Source: Imbricaverruca yamaguchii
Taxonomy: Eukaryota > Arthropoda > Thecostraca > Neoverrucidae
Length of the DNA stretch: 64,000 nucleotides
Direction: 5' to 3'
NCBI GenBank assembly: GCA_034440575.1
Contig: JAOTOL010001343.1
Span: 124,001 to 188,000 of the forward strand
Part shown: one piece after another, positions 21,901 to 32,701 of the stretch
How positions within the stretch are numbered: the first letter of the stretch is position 1
Layout of the letters: every line of letters starts with the position of its first letter
Translations under genes and position numbers: made by a program
The notes under the pieces: generated by a model
Database searches by the model: none
Told to the model about the DNA's origin: nothing
Seen by the model: only the letters and a program-made list of their open reading frames with translations

Positions 21901-24060
21901 GGCACCGTTTAGTGATTTTTTTTAGGAACGGTAAATCTTGTTCGCCAGCTCTATGCGCCAATATGACTCGCACTTTTCCTGAAATTTACATTTTTTTCTA
22001 AGAGTGAAAAACGATAAGTGAATGCAGTGTCAGATATTGGTCTCATCCGTTTTGTTGTCAGTTCACTTTGGCCCCGACATTGCGGTATTGGCAGTTGTGT
22101 GTACGCATCTACCATCAGGGGACCGACTAAGTCTAAGTGCGATCAATCACGCTGCCTGCATTGGAGACGAAAGCTCTGCTGTATGATCTGGATACACATG
22201 TCGATCTTGCTTGCGTTACGCTTGCGGTGTTGATGGCATGTGTTGTAATTATGTGCCTCCGGATCTGATATTTCAAAGACAATTATTATATTCGCGTATT
22301 ATGATGTATCTCAGTGGTGCTCGATATTGGTCACAAACACGAAGGTAGGGTGAGTTTCGTTCTGCCGCTTTTTGAGTGGGTTGTTTCCGGGGGCTGTTCA
22401 CGGGCATGTGTTCGATACTGTGATCGCGGCATTAACACGTCACTTTCTGGAGGTACAATGTGGCGAACAACTTTGTGTTGTGCAGACTGCTGTTTCGTTT
22501 TGTATCGGTGTTCGCTGGAAATGTTCAGAGCCACCGCGTTGCGCTGGGCTGTCGGTGGGTGTGTCGTGGTTGTGTGGGAATGCTGTCAGCTCGTGCTGGG
22601 CTTCACCGCATTACCGCGGGGCGCTGATTGTGGGCCTTTGAAACATCGAGTGGTGAGGCGGCACCGTGTGTGGACCTTTGAGTCTGTTCGCGAGCCTGTC
22701 AGTCCAACACCAGCCGGTGACGCTGTCTGCTGCCTTCCACGCGGTGGGCTGTGGATTTCTGCAGGTGACGTTTTTTTTCGTTGTCTGCGTGGAGTGCTAG
22801 GCGTAGATGTTTGACTGCCGTGCCGCCAAGCTACCGCCGTCGGTAGGTGCTTAGTAAAGACCACAGTCAAAACGGAAGCCGGCTTTAAAAAGAGCCAGTG
22901 ACGAATCTTGTAGCTGAAAAATACCTGGATTGGTTATTGATGGGATATCTGTATATTGTCAGTGTTTAATTACCAGAGGTACAAAATCAGCTTGCGTCGA
23001 ACTTTCTCTATTGTAGTTGTGCTTACTATGTAGTAAGCCACAAATCCGTCTGATATCTCGCATACGGTTTACCAATTATTGCTCAAACTGAAGACGCCAA
23101 CAGTCATAAGCTTCTTCAGTCCCTTCGACATCGAAACTGCACGCGGATGTTTTCTGTCGAGAAGTTCAAGTGCGGAATTAGTGCACTTGCTGTTCACCTA
23201 ATTGCATCCGGGAGCTCTCAAATTGCATGGCAATCTGTATCATCTGCGTGTTTTCCCAGACGACACGAGCGCGGGACATTGCAATGAAATGTTTCCAATG
23301 TTTCTGGGCTGGAATCTTAGATGCAGAGATCTGAAGCGATGGACTGTGTTGCCTCTCAAAATTATGGAAAGCTTAATAGGAAGCTGCTATTGTTCACGAA
23401 GCTCATCTGTCATGGATATTCAGTCAGCAACTGCAGTTCCGTGGCAGGACGAACAAACTGACAGAATACTCGTGCGTTTGGTATTTTGTGAAAGCGGTCG
23501 GCACCCGGCGTTTTGATCATTCAACGTTTATCTCATTTAAAGCTACAATACATAGAACGCGATAGAGATATTCGGGCGTGCGAGTATATCACTTCGTTAT
23601 GCAGTAACTTTAGTGCAAACTTGTGAACATCACTGCCGGCTCTTATCCCACTCTTCCTTCGGCGTTCTCGCTCGCCGGCGGATCTCGCCCGGCATCTCGG
23701 CGTGACGTTTGGGTCATGCCGGGCGCCGCCGACTCGGCATGATGCGCGGGACATGCCGGCGGCTTCTCGTCGGCCACCGGGCGGCACTTCCAGCCGCACT
23801 GGCGGGCAGCCTGTAGCGGCGGCGGCGGTGGCCGCCGGCCGAGCCGAGCTAGTCTCCGTCGTCGGCCGTCACGTGACGCGTGAGTCGTCGGATAGTTGGC
23901 GCGTGTGTGTACCTCGGGCGGTGGCCGTGTAGCGCCGTGTATTGGGCGTCTGAGTCTGTGCTGCACGCGTCGCGACTCGTAGATCGATATACCTCCGCTC
24001 GTTTGCTGTTCATTATCGATTCCCAATAAACAGTCGGTCCGTTATGTCGTTGGTCGGTGT
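18989..24060 (+). other. Probable long 3' UTR or gene-free flank of sdt
   Basis: About 5 kb, CpG-rich at first (to about 19290) then mixed. No exon-like segments or strong repeats were seen. It contains a TA tract (about 19636-19650), a CAGCTG-rich stretch (20365-20425) and a canonical AATAAA at 24025-24030, the first convincing poly(A) signal after the stop. Open frames such as 20132-20647 and 22314-22814 show no family resemblance. Whether one 3' UTR really spans all this is inference. Confidence 0.35.
24025..24030 (+). terminator. Candidate poly(A) signal AATAAA
   Basis: A canonical hexamer followed within 30 nt by a GT-rich stretch (gtcggtccgttatgtcgttggt). If used by sdt it implies a 3' UTR of about 5 kb. 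Confidence 0.35.
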
Positions 24061-24249
24061 TTCACGTGTCCAGTCGTCTGATGCTGACCGGCGTGACATG
24101 GCTGAGGCGATGCCATTTCAGATAACTTGGAGGTTTGCTGGTATTGGTGTAGGTAGGGGTGTTTTATATACTTTTTAGGGAAACTGCCCCTCAGTGTTGG
24201 CTTTGCCTCCGTCCCCCACAATAACTTAAGCTCTTAACGTGGGATGCTA

Positions 24250-24515
24250 TGGAGTATGCCCTTCAATCTCAATTCGTTTGGACCCACCCATTGCATTCGT
24301 GTATCGTGCTTCTCCCAAAAATCCGAAATCAACTCCCGTGGGTTTCGGAAAATGATTTTTATGTCGCAATACATGAAGGCAATTGGTGGGACTATAATGG
24401 ATTAGAAGGGGGCCACACATGACCCCATATAAGCTGAAATTATTCGAGGGCACAGCCAAGATTGGGGGGGGCAAGTGTCCTCCCAAAAGCATACAAAGTT
24501 ACACCCCTGTTCGCT
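24250..24515 (-). repeat. Interspersed repeat, copy 2 (see 8028-8230)
   Basis: Read on the minus strand it shows aggggtgtaactttgtatgc, tttgggaggacact, a C-run and an 'accaattgccttcatg' block in the same order as 8028-8230. It is diverged. Confidence 0.6.
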
Positions 24516-24963
24516 AGCACCCATAATCGGTAGTGCAACCAGGGATCAGATTGGTCAGTTGGCTTACCTCACTAAGGGAAGATTGAACTCGTGCACATAA
24601 TGCTTGACGTACAATCATAACGTAGTAAATCGCGCTCATCTTTGGCGACGCACCACTGTTGGCCTCTGTTCGGCTGACCCTGAAAAACCTCTGTTGGTTA
24701 AAGGTAAGGGCGCAACTTCCCCTACTTTTGGGGGTGCAGGTCCGCCTCCAATTCTTGGAACTGTACCTGATTAAGATATCCTCCACCCATACCCAGACAA
24801 TTGACAGCTCAGACACCAAATAGGCTGCGCCATGTTCCGTGAGCATGGTGGGACTACGTGAAGCGTCAACTGGATAACGTCATACGTCAGAGCATCATAG
24901 CCCCTTTAGGTGCAGAGCCACTAGGCTGGCGGTGCCATACGTTAGTCCTAGTGGCCAAGCCTG

Positions 24964-25040
24964 GCGATGGCGACCAATCGGTGTGAAAGATTGGCGACGC
25001 TGCGTGACTCAACGTTCGACGTGTCGTAAATCCAATAGCC
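24964..25040 (+). mobile_element. tRNA-SINE, 3' part only
   Basis: Contains gcgaccaatcggtgtgaaag, attggcgacgctgcgtgact and caacgttcgacgtgtcgtaa, the post-tRNA body of the SINE seen complete at 54851-55016. The tRNA head is absent or unrecognisable. Confidence 0.75.
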
Positions 25041-25045
25041 GCCAC

Positions 25046-25170
25046 CGGACCAGATATGCGTCGATATCACCAAGTTCAACAAGTACATGGAGAGGCCGCT
25101 ACATCCACTTCCAACGCCAAGAGAGGTCAACTTTCGCATCCCGAGCATTAAAGTTATTCTCCACACTGGG
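25046..25170 (+). pseudogene. Ty3/gypsy-type pol relic, N-terminal RT segment
   Basis: Translates to PDQICVDITKFNKYMERPLH then PLPTPREVNF, the 'R(I/V)CVDxxxLNKxVxRxxxPxPT' block at the start of a Ty3/gypsy reverse transcriptase. It is separated from the rest of the RT by a SINE insertion at 25174-25330. No gag, integrase or LTR was recognised nearby. Confidence 0.75.
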
Positions 25171-25173
25171 CAC

Positions 25174-25330
25174 GGGGGACGAGTAGTCTAGGGGTAAGTT
25201 GTCCGTCTCACAATCGAAAGATTGTGTTCGAGTCTCACCTATCGCTACTCTTCGCCCGCGACCAATCGGCGTGAGAGATTGGCGACGCTGCATGACACAA
25301 CGGTCGACGTGCCGCAAAACCAATGACCAC
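25174..25330 (+). mobile_element. tRNA-SINE with complete head, inserted in the pol relic
   Basis: Head gggggacgagtagtctagg carries box A-like TAGTCTAGGGG and box B-like GTTCGAGTC; the body is cgaccaatcggcgtgagag and attggcgacgctgcatgac. The orientation is opposite to the copies at 52466, 54851 and 55205. It interrupts the reverse-transcriptase frame, so it is younger than the pol fragment. Confidence 0.85.
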
Positions 25331-26040
25331 CACCTCCACGCTGGACACAACGTCGGGCTACTGGCAACTCCTGCGTGAAGACAGTCAATCGCTGACTGCG
25401 TTTCTCACACAATGGGAACGCTTCAAATTCCTGAGGGCCTCGTGTCGTAGGCCGCGTATAACCTCGTAGACCTCGTATGGGTCTCGTGTCGACAGGTGAC
25501 GAGTAGTGTCGATGCGGTGACCTTACCCTGCAGGGACTGAACAATATCGAGGTGGTCGACAGTCAGGTGTACGAGCCATTTGAGGAGCACACCAGTCGTC
25601 TTCGAGCTCTACTCAGTGAATGTCACCAGCACGGCATCACGCTCCGAGAGACGAAGTTATGTGCAGAAAGTGCAGTCTCCTACTGCGGCTTCAATCTGCC
25701 TTCAGCTGTAAAGGAAGCTGATCACGATCAACTCACAGCTATCACCGACATTGAAACGCCTACAAACATCACGGAAGCGAGGTTCTTTGTGGGTCTTGTG
25801 CAGCACCTCAACAACTTTTCCACAGATATCTCTTCTGCCGAGCCTTCTGTTGGCTTCTGCGGAAAAGCCGAGATGTGTCGGCTACAGAGTGAAGCTGCTG
25901 GGACGAGCGCTTCTTCTGGAGAACTACGGCGCGAAGTGTTCCTTGATGCCGCGAAAGAAGTACGTCTGGTTCACAGCGGGGGACGTGCCTCTCTGGTAGG
26001 CAGACCGATCGCAGCGGCCGCATGGCGGACCTGAGTCCAA
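25331..26040 (+). pseudogene. Ty3/gypsy-type pol relic, RT palm to thumb
   Basis: TSTLDTTSGYWQLLRE and LTAFLTQWERFKFLRA match the RT 'LDLxSGYWQ...TAF.T..G.F.F' block. After a stop codon near 25505 come GDLTLQGLNNIEVV, YEPFEEHTSRLRALL and TEARFFVGLVQHLNNF (the thumb 'FLGLxxYYRRF'). The catalytic YxDD position reads VVDS, so the element is dead even without the stop. Later sequence shifts frame. It is a single decayed fragment. Confidence 0.75.
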
Positions 26041-26167
26041 GCGAAGGGGTCTGCTGATCGTAATCTGGTCGGTGAGAGACGCCGAAGACGCTGTGGCCTT
26101 TCGTGATGACATCTCGTAGGACTTCGTTGAGAAGCTTCCCCGGAACGACATACATCGATGACCTGTA

Positions 26168-26197
26168 TCCGCGTTGGACAAGATTGTCCAACGCGGA
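26168..26197. repeat. Perfect 30-nt hairpin, 14-bp arms
   Basis: tccgcgttggacaa, loop ga, ttgtccaacgcgga, just downstream of the gypsy pol relic. Confidence 0.9.
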
Positions 26198-26329
26198 CGT
26201 GTCATGCGGGAGCATGTCAGTCTCTTCGTTGATATTGACCAGGCGCTGATTCGTTGCTTGCATGTCTGCAGTAAAGCAGGACAGCAAGAAGGCCAGCTGA
26301 TCTTCACAAACAATATATATTCACTGGTA

Positions 26330-26700
26330 CCAGAAACAAAAATAATGTCGGAACACCAACAAATTCAACAGAACCGTCGGAGATCGATACGAGGCCGGGA
26401 AATCGCTCCGGAGTCCTATAAATCGACAGGTTGCTTTCAAAAATCGCACTGAAGCAGAGAAATACCACGCCGGGGACTGCAACTGGATCCAATAAAACAA
26501 CGCCAGGACCCGGAAAAGCGACCCATGGCACGACAAATTTAAACGAGGTCCTTCCAACTCGCGTCAGGCCAATGCACATATATTGACAGAGACCTAAAGC
26601 ACACCGGAGCGAGACCAAACAGCACCGGGGGCCTCAAAACACCTGGACCACAAAAGGACCAAAAAATAGGCTGGGCTCGCAAAAGCGACATGATGCTGAA
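26330..26700. repeat. Degenerate array of about 20-nt period
   Basis: Successive blocks of 18-26 nt share only a skeleton: a C/G-rich junction (cc or gcc), then 3-5 A residues, then cg/tcg and a G-rich end. Examples are cccggaaaagcgacccatgg and gctcgcaaaagcgacatgat. The same style recurs at 30290-30745. It is not a classical minisatellite because units barely match. Confidence 0.5.
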
Positions 26701-29580
26701 AAACGACCAGTGGCTTATATCATGGTGTATATATAAGCAAATGGGGCCTTTAATAATAATAATAGTGCTATGCGGCTGCCTGAGGTTACCAATAAATTGG
26801 CGAGGTGTAGCTTGTGCCATTTGTGTTTGTTGATGAGAGTAGTTTCTGGAGCTGTTGCGCAGTAAAGCAAGCGGTTTGAATGCGTGGATGACCGTGATAA
26901 CGTAACGCGCACGGGCGTTTTGGTGGCTGTCGTATTGTAAAGAAAGGATGGTGTAGTTGCGTCGCCTCAAGGAGGGCTGCCCTACTTCCCTGGTTTTTCT
27001 CTCGTCATACAAGCCTTTTTCTTCTTGCTGGTCAGCCGGGCAGGTAAGTTTTCGGGTGCTTCCTGCGTGCCACCAGCTGCTGCCAGTAAAACTGGCCGGA
27101 TCCCTCAGCAGAACGCCACCCGTGGTGGGGAATAAAGTTTTAATAATCTTAGAAAGTTATAACCTACGTTATACATATTTAAGAGGTGCCGCCCTGCACT
27201 TGTGATGGAGAAGGCCCTTCTTGAATGCTAGTTACATAGTTTTATAGTACTTCCTGAGGTCTGACGTCGGATATATTGTAGGAAAAGTTTCGCCGGGCTC
27301 GGTGCTGATGTCGGTGATGGGCGATGATTACATGTGAAAGTCTCTCCGCGTCCAAAGCTGCGCCCCGGCCGTGTTCAAGGGGTCCGCGGGGTCCGCCTTA
27401 AAACTGCTCCGAGCCTATACAGAATTTGGCAGCAGTGGATTTTCCTGGAATTTTGTTGATGTGATTATTTACGTTCTCCAAATGACGATTTGCAGTTCAC
27501 TAATTCAGGATATATTTATCCATAAGAATGCGCTTTATTTTTAGCTGCGGTTTTCTGTGAAAAATCGCCACAACATAGCCAAAAGTCTAGTATAATCACA
27601 TGACCAAAGATAAAATGTATTCATACCGCTAGGTACCATGCGGCCGAAAGATGGAAGGTGGTTCCTTTATGCTGTGAAGAATTTGATAGCTATGAAAGTA
27701 GACTTATATAGCGCATCCTGTTCTTATAGCGCATTCATTTATTCTGTATATACCTAGGTAGGTAGGTGGTATATAGGTACCTACGTAGGTATGTCCCATT
27801 ATAGATATAGTTTAAAAAAAGTTATTTACTGTTTTAGTAATGATATAAGCCTCTACCAAACCTTCGGTTATATAAATTGCCTTCCAGTTGCCTTTTTATG
27901 TGATTTGAATGAGCTTCAAGCTCATTGCTAAAATTCAGGAACATGTTATCCCCCTGCAACACTATGGGAAAGGGTACATCACAAAGTTTTGGATGTTGTA
28001 AATATAATGAATAGTGTAAAATTGCAAAAAAAGAACCTAATCTAACTTAGCCTAACCTAGCATGCTTAACTGATGCTTGACCACCTAGCATTATGCCACA
28101 AAAGGAGTTTGTATCATTTACTGTGGTAGTGCCATTTGACATGATTTTAAATAGTGCTATTTGACATCTCACTTAAATTTTGTTTGCCTAGGATATGGCA
28201 GAGGAAAAAAATTCAGGGTTAGCTTCTATGCAAGTAGTGTTTAAATGTATATATTTCTTCATTGAATGGCCATAGCAGTCAGAAAGTATTTGTGAAATAT
28301 GATGCAATATGCCACTTTCTGAGCACTGAATATGCATCTTTCAAGAATGTATCAACATCATGTTTGTTGATGTATGCTTATGAAGTCACCATGGCTTATT
28401 CCCAAAAGTATTTTGTGTATAAGTAGCATGCTTATGTTCACCATTACATCACTTACACAGGCATCTCATTGTATGATTCCATGTGCAGATATTATATATG
28501 ATGTGGTGTGTGAAACATTGTGATCTGTTCATGACATTGCATTGCAACCATTATTGTTGAAATGGGTATCAGTATGTTAGTTGTCTGCATAATTATTATT
28601 TTTTAATATGCACTGATGAGTAAACTATTTGTTTAAATGGAGCTTGGAGGACTGAAACAGTATTTTAATTGGTATGTTTCCATGGAAGATTCATATGTCC
28701 TATTGTACTCATTTCAGTATCCTGCATCTAAAGAATGACATTATTTTGATGTTGGTGTGGCATCACAGGATCCTACCAGTGGCCTGTGTGCCTTGGCCTT
28801 GGTATGACTTTTTGGCCACTTGGTTCCCTTGATTCTATGATGATGGTAATGCTCTCTCACAGAAGCCAGTGTTTATACATTGTCTCAAGTTGGCATCCCA
28901 CCTGAGGACTCCAGTGACAAGAACTCCAATGACCCACAACCAGGACCATTTATCTGAGGTGTGTAAAATGCTTCAAGCCTGAACTGAAAAAAACATGGAT
29001 GACAACAGTTTCTCTGGCATCAATGGGGACTGCAAACTTACTCAATTTGCAAAGCACACTAGCTGTTTTTCCACTAAATTCAAACCTTGAAATTGGCATT
29101 TGGCATTTTGTTATTTGCACTTTAGGGTGCATTGACCATGTTCATCATATAGCACCATTGAATTTCAAACAGAATATACATGATTGAACCAGAATGAACA
29201 TGAACAGACCAGACCAAAATAGACAGAATAGAATAGAATGAATAGACCAGAGTAGGCATGATTGTGAATCATGGATGTATTGACATTTACTCCTGGACAT
29301 AGAATATCTGGAGGCAGGGTGACATCAATCTGCACACACAGCCACCTGGTGTAGATTCAGTTGTTCAAACATTCTGCTGCACTTTGCAATATGGTCCATG
29401 GTTTGGGGATGGGCACACCTTTTGGGCTCTAAGGGGAAACAGCTTCCATTTTTTCCTCCTGGATCTGTCCCTGAATAAATGCAGCAAATCAGTGCATGCA
29501 CTTCATTGGGAAATTGTGCTGGTTGGCATTTTTTAATTCTACATAAATCCAGCAAATATGTACATATCTCATATGAAGTG
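26700..29580. other. AT-rich intergenic DNA
   Basis: No convincing gene. It contains an AATAAA at about 27131, a tetranucleotide-like tract with self-complementary tacctaggtaggtagg / ggtacctacgtagg near 27752-27795, and a gaatagaat-type simple region near 29200-29260. Open frames are under 100 codons and featureless. Confidence 0.6.
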
Positions 29581-29584
29581 AAGA

Positions 29585-30046
29585 CAGTGTGAAAATATTG
29601 TCTTTTCGTTAGGTGTGAGATGTCGAAACGAGCACAGTAGCGTGTCAAAATTTTTCTCTTGAAATTAGTATCATTCCAAGTGCCTTTGATGTTTTTCAGA
29701 CTTAAATCTGAGCCAATGTTTGCACCCTCATCGTTTGTTTTGATATTCAAATGTTAGGAAGAGCTATATTTGGGATAGGGAGATAAAAAATAATATATAC
29801 CCTGGTGATGTTCCCATTATGAATAATCCATTTACCTGAAATTGCATTGCCGAATATTCGTGTACCACCACCCCTTATCAAGAGCATGATCATGCTACTT
29901 AACAAACGAGGTAATGTTAGAAAGGAGACACTTCATAAGCACACATCAAGTAGCAGGATGTCTATACTTCTTGGAGCAGGATGTCGATTGGGTGTTCAGA
30001 AAGTGGTAAATTCCACCCTATTTTGCGAATAATTTAACACTGAGTG
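29585..30046 (+). repeat. Interspersed repeat family R1, copy 1
   Basis: Begins ttttcgttaggtgtgagat and ends gcgaataatttaaca. The same order of blocks (gaagagctatatttgggata, ataccctggtgatgttc, tgaattgcattgccg-type, ttcagaaagtggtaaa) recurs at 44741-45168 in direct orientation and partly at 59375-59571 inverted. No coding frame or terminal repeat was recognised. Confidence 0.85.
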
Positions 30047-30289
30047 AAGATCTCCACCCACCCTATCTCTGTTTCACAGGTCCATGTTGCAGCTTCCAGC
30101 ATTAATAGCAAGTTGTTGGTTGCCTCATTTAACAACAAAATACAAAGTGTTTATGATGTGCATCACATTTTCCTTCAATTGATCATACCTGAAATACCTA
30201 CGATGGTTTAGCAGTGTGTAGATGCTGCATTATCTCCCCTCCCCCAGAGAGGTTGTGTGCCCCTATGAATTTTTCCATTGCCCCCAACA

Positions 30290-30745
30290 TTTCAGTTGGT
30301 GCCCCGAGAAATATGTGCTGGGAGCCCCAAACAAATACAGTGGGCCCCCAAAAACTCAAGGTGGGGCCCCCAAAATCACGCTGGAGCCAGACAATGCCCA
30401 TCCGGACTCCAAAACATTCGCTTCTGGGTCCAGCTAGGTACAGCGGACCCCATGAGCTCGCGCTTGGCCCAGAAAATCGTGCCGAGCCTCCAAATTTACC
30501 TGGGCCTCCAAAAAATTCCCACACACAATTTGGCATGGAGGGTCCTAAATAATTACAGTGGGCCTAACCCCCAGGAATCGTGTTAGGATTACATAATTAG
30601 CGCCTGTCCGTGAACAAAAATCGCGTCATGCCCCGAATAAATACAACTGAGACTCGGAAAACTCCAGTAAAAGCCTGAAAAAGCGTGTTGAAGTCGAAAA
30701 GGCTTGTTTGGACCCCAGAAAAGTTCGCATCGGGCCCTAAATAGA
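30290..30745. repeat. Degenerate array of about 20-nt period, second locus
   Basis: About 20 blocks of 18-24 nt, each starting cccc/ctcc, followed by aaaa and ending tggg/ggag, for example ccccaaacaaatacagtggg, cccaaaatcacgctggag and ccccagaaaagttcgcat. It sits about 470 bp upstream of the PRMT6 ATG. Open frames rich in Pro, Gly and Trp are by-products. Confidence 0.55.
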
Positions 30746-31213
30746 ATCAACGCGGTAATGTTCTTTTTTACTTCGAAAACTGATCATGATGAACGTGTAA
30801 AATCGAACGGTGTTGGAAGGCTTCGTTCGATCCCGTGAAGAAATCAACACGAGACCTTCGTGGCAGTTGCAGTTTGAGCTCAATGCAGCGGAAAAGCCAA
30901 TATGTAGGCTGGACAGGTTGATCACATATTTCCTCCCCCCAATCCTTGCAATGCATATATTTCCTGCACACACAACGTGAGACGGTCCGATCAGCAATAT
31001 TTGTACGGAAATGTTCTTACTGGGAATTCAATGGCCTAAACCCCCCTCCCCACGCGCCTGAATCAGCCAGTGAATCGGGTGATGGCATTCAATTACCCTC
31101 TTCGTGTGGTAGGGAGCTCTTGACGGCACTTATAACTGAAAGTCTGCAGATCAAGAACACTAGAGCTAAAAAAAGTGTTACAAGCCTGTTTAATTGCTCA
31201 AGTCCATCCCACA

Positions 31214-32326
31214 ATGCACCGTACCGATCGAAAATTCACTGATACCGATCTGATGAACATACAGATGCTCCAGTGCGACGGCAACGGCGATTCTAACCGC
31301 CGGCCTCCGAGCGCAAGTCCAACGGCGGACATGCGGGAGGCGGACGACCGAGAGTACTTCGACTCGTACGGCCACCTGGACATCCACCGCACCATGATCG
31401 ACGACTACGAGCGCACGCAGGCCTACCGCGAGGCCATCCTCAAGAACTACCCGCTGTTCCGCGGCAAGACGGTGCTGGACGTGGGCTGCGGCACGGCCAT
31501 CCTCAGCGTGTTCTGCTGCCAGGCGGGCGCGCGGCGCGTGTTCGCCGTCGAGGCGAGTCGCGCCGCCGCCGAGCACGCGCGCGCCGTGGTCGAGGAGAAC
31601 GGCTACTCGGACCGGGTGACGGTGCTGGCCTGCCGGCTGGAGGACGCACAGCTGCCCGGCCGCGTCGACGTGATCGTGAGCGAGTGGATGGGCCACGCGC
31701 TGCTCTACGAGTCGATGCTGGACGCGGTGCTGCTGGCGCGCGACCGCTGGCTGCGGCCGGGCGGCGCCATGTTCCCGGAGCGCGCGGCGCTGCGCGTCGC
31801 GCTGGCCACCACGCCGCCGGTGGACGACGGCGCGGCCGCGTTCTGGCGCGACGTGCATGCGCGCTACCGCGTGCACATGGCGAGTCTGGCGCGGCGCGCC
31901 GAGCAGGCAGAGCAGCGCGTGGCGCGCGTGGCGGCCGTGCTGCCCGAGGAGGTGCACTCGCACGCGGCCACCGTCTGCGAGCTGGACCTGCGCACGATCG
32001 GCGCCGAGCGCGCCGGCGGCGTCCGCTCGGGCCGGCTCTCGCTGAGCAGCTTCGGCGCGGCCACGCTGACCGCGCTGGCGCTCTGGTTCGACGTGACGTT
32101 CCCGGGCGGCCGCGTGCTCACCACGTCGCCGTACGCGCCGGCCACGCACTGGGCGCAGACGCTGCTGCCGCTGCCGCCGCGGCCGCTCGTGCAGGACTGG
32201 TGCGCCACCGGCCGGCTGGACATGCGCCAGAACGAGTGCCACCCGCGCCAGTGGGACATCACCGCCCGCCTCCTGCTGGGCGCCGACGAGCAGTCGTTCC
32301 ACTGGGTGGTGGATGGCACCGCGTGA
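31214..32326 (+). CDS. PRMT6: PRMT6-like protein arginine N-methyltransferase, intronless
   Basis: Type I arginine methyltransferase, transferring methyl from S-adenosylmethionine to arginine (PRMT6 is nuclear and modifies H3R2 among others). One open frame gives 370 aa from the first in-frame ATG (A at -3); human PRMT6 is 375 aa. Visible motifs: YFDSY (48-52), SAM-binding VLDVGCGTAIL (about 88-98), post-I VFAVEAS, double-E loop SEWMGHALLYES (E157, E166), FPERA, FDVTFPGG, and the THW loop (311-313). Odd: the fifth residue of GxGxG is Ala95, normally Gly. The CDS is very GC-rich in AT-rich flanks. Assignment to PRMT6 rather than PRMT1/8 rests on length, EVHSHAATVCELDL-like spacing and FPGG...STSP-like ATHW context. 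Convergent with WAC. No clear poly(A) hexamer was found in the next 400 nt. Confidence 0.88.
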   Translation: MHRTDRKFTDTDLMNIQMLQCDGNGDSNRRPPSASPTADMREADDREYFDSYGHLDIHRTMIDDYERTQAYREAILKNYPLFRGKTVLDVGCGTAILSVFCCQAGARRVFAVEASRAAAEHARAVVEENGYSDRVTVLACRLEDAQLPGRVDVIVSEWMGHALLYESMLDAVLLARDRWLRPGGAMFPERAALRVALATTPPVDDGAAAFWRDVHARYRVHMASLARRAEQAEQRVARVAAVLPEEVHSHAATVCELDLRTIGAERAGGVRSGRLSLSSFGAATLTALALWFDVTFPGGRVLTTSPYAPATHWAQTLLPLPPRPLVQDWCATGRLDMRQNECHPRQWDITARLLLGADEQSFHWVVDGTA

Positions 32327-32701
32327 CGCTGCCGCTCAGCCGGGTGTGACGCCGTGACGGCTGTGGCGTGCTAAGTGTTCCGGCTGACTGCGATGTTGAT
32401 GCCACTGCCGGTGTGGCCAGGTCTTGAGGCGTCGACAGATAACCCGGGCAACACAAACTCTCCCCGACGCTGTCCGCTGACTGTACCCGTTATCCTTCAC
32501 CAGTGTTTGATTTTCATTTCAGTCTGGGACTCAAGAGTGTATGATTTCGGGGTTTGCTAAAATACGGGAGTGTATAATGGCCAGAAATCGAATGTATGTG
32601 CGTACATTTCTCTACGTAATAGTAAATACATGACATACCTACATAATAGTGCAAAACTAAAGGATACCTTGGTTACCTTTTACCTTACCATTTACTTTTA
32701 C

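Noticed and set aside
22314..22814. 166-aa Cys-rich open frame as a small secreted protein gene
   Set aside because: No signal peptide-like start, no splice context, no regular Cys pattern; consistent with chance in CpG-rich 3' flank.
25808..26313. Minus-strand frames of 159 and 129 codons
   Set aside because: Antisense to the decayed gypsy pol region; no recognisable motifs.
30198..30552. Gly/Pro/Trp-rich open frames on both strands
   Set aside because: Produced by the degenerate 20-nt periodic sequence; open on both strands at once.
31190..32302. 370-aa open frame opposite PRMT6
   Set aside because: Antisense of a very GC-rich gene; His/Arg/Ala-rich with no domain.
31684..32349. 221-aa Ala/Arg-rich frame overlapping PRMT6 in another phase
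   Set aside because: Frame shadow of the PRMT6 CDS.
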